Source: Caprella mutica (Eukaryota; Arthropoda; Malacostraca; Amphipoda; Caprellidae). From it: DNA of 64,000 nucleotides. The translations under genes and the position numbers were made by a program. The stretch lies in contig CANNZV010000518.1 in NCBI GenBank assembly GCA_947561585.1, positions 228,490 through 292,489 of the forward strand, written 5' to 3'. Position 1 is the stretch's first letter, and the number at the start of each line of letters is the position of its first letter. The notes beneath the pieces were generated by a model, which saw only the letters and a program-made list of their open reading frames with translations, had not been told where the DNA came from and did no database searches. Below, one piece after another: positions 62,901-64,000 of the stretch.

Positions 62901-64000
62901 CTATCTATTTATTATCTATCTATCTATCTATTTAATATTTATCTATCTATTTATTATCTATCTATTTATTATATTTCTATCTATTATCTATCTATCTATT
63001 TATTAACTATCTATCTATTTATTATCTATCTGTCCATTTAATATCTATCTATCTATTTACTATCTATCTATCTATTTACTATCTATCTATCTATTTACTA
63101 TCTATCTATTTATTATCTATCTATCTATTTACTATCTATCTATCTATTTATTACATATCTATCTATTATCTATCTATTTATTACATATCTATCTATTATC
63201 TATCTATTTATTACCTATCTCTATTTATAACCTATCTATCTGTTTAATATCTATCTATCTATTTATTATCTATCTATCTATTTATTACCTATCTATCTAT
63301 TTAATATCTATCTATCTATTTATTATCTATCTATCTATTTATTTACTATCTATCTATCTATTTATTATCTATCTATATATTTAACATCTATCTATCTATT
63401 TATTACCTATCTATCTATTTATTATCTATCTATCTATCTATTTAATATCTATCTATTTATTACATATCTATCTATTATCTATCTATCTATTTAATATCTA
63501 TCTATCTATTTACTATCTATCTATCTATTTACTATCTATCTATCTATTTAATATCTATCTATCTATTTATTATCTATCTATCTATTTATTATCTATCTAT
63601 CTATTTATTATCTATCTAATTAATATCTATCTATCTATTTATTATCTATCTATCTATTTATTACATATCTATCTATTATCTATCTATCTATTTATTATCT
63701 ATCTATCTATTTACTATCTATCTATCTATTTATTATCTATCTATCTATTTAATATCTATCTATCTATTTATTATCTATCTATCTATTTAACATCTATCTA
63801 TCTATTTATTACCTATCTATCTATTTATTATCTATCTATCTATCTATTTAATATCTATCTATCTATTCAATATCTATCTATCTATTTATTATCTATCTAT
63901 CTATTTAATATCTATCTATCTATTTATTATCTATCTATCAATTTAATATCTATCTATCTATTTATTATCTATCTATCTATTTAATATCTATCTATCTATT
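59974..64000. repeat. 19-bp CTAT-rich satellite, runs off the right edge
   Basis: Unit ATCTATCTATCTATTTATT or ..TTAAT, mixed with extra CTAT steps. Long blocks with identical rare variants recur about 1.8 kb apart (CTGTCC at 61213 and 63030; CCTATCTCTATTTATAACC at 61397 and 63214). True length is unknown. Confidence 0.96.

Overview
This is a piece of an insect (arthropod) nuclear genome: AT-rich, with introns bounded by GT..AG, many transposon relics and very many satellite arrays. The insect assignment rests on the best gene, an insect-type GMC oxidoreductase (glucose dehydrogenase-like), and on the transposon types (maT-like DD37D, Tc1, pogo, hAT, gypsy, BEL/Pao, LINE). I cannot name the species. 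No operons, CRISPR arrays or other prokaryotic features were seen.

Genes. (1) A + strand GMC oxidoreductase spans 12789-28537 in nine phase-consistent coding exons (502 codons plus TGA). The N-terminal FAD-binding part, roughly 100 residues, is missing and must lie upstream. Its introns hold a LINE fragment, two satellites, a foldback element with a mariner-family transposon inside it, and a pogo-like transposon carrying a minisatellite. (2) The C-terminal end of an unrecognised gene lies on the - strand in three exons, 36924 to 35053.

Layout. 1-2293: 5' part of a decayed Ty3/gypsy element (- strand). 2.5-3.1 kb: foldback element split by a hAT copy. 3768-4366 and 10136-10896: two copies of one TA-flanked MITE family. 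5.4-5.7, 6.6-7.5 and 11.2-11.35 kb: other inverted-repeat elements. 12.1-12.66 kb: 25-bp satellite beside the first visible GMC exon. 14.6-15.9 kb: LINE. 18.2-19.6 kb: 37/39-bp satellite. 20360-22567: foldback element with a maT insertion. 24721-26827: pogo-like element. 28.7-29.4 kb: two small satellites. 30.4-32.9 kb: LINE 3' end with nested hAT, Tc1 and MITE. 36.98-41.68 kb: 32-bp satellite with an 807-N gap. 41.7-42.65 kb: 22/29-bp satellite. 46.2-48.7 kb: LINE and Tc1 relics. 49.6-51.0 kb: 24-bp satellite. 51.6-52.2 kb: BEL/Pao integrase relic. 53240-55195: element with composite terminal repeats. 56.06-57.93 kb: second, unrelated 32-bp satellite. 58400-58578: hAT MITE. 59.0-59.5 kb: 36-bp satellite. 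59.97-64.0 kb: 19-bp CTAT-rich satellite running off the edge.

About a quarter of the window is tandem repeat, in roughly a dozen arrays of unrelated sequence. I found no convincing new molecular system. The most informative signals are nested insertions whose pre-insertion state can be read from a partner arm or a target-site duplication, and a pogo-like element in which a minisatellite sits where the catalytic domain should be. Many long open frames here are only satellites whose period is a multiple of three or lacks stop codons.
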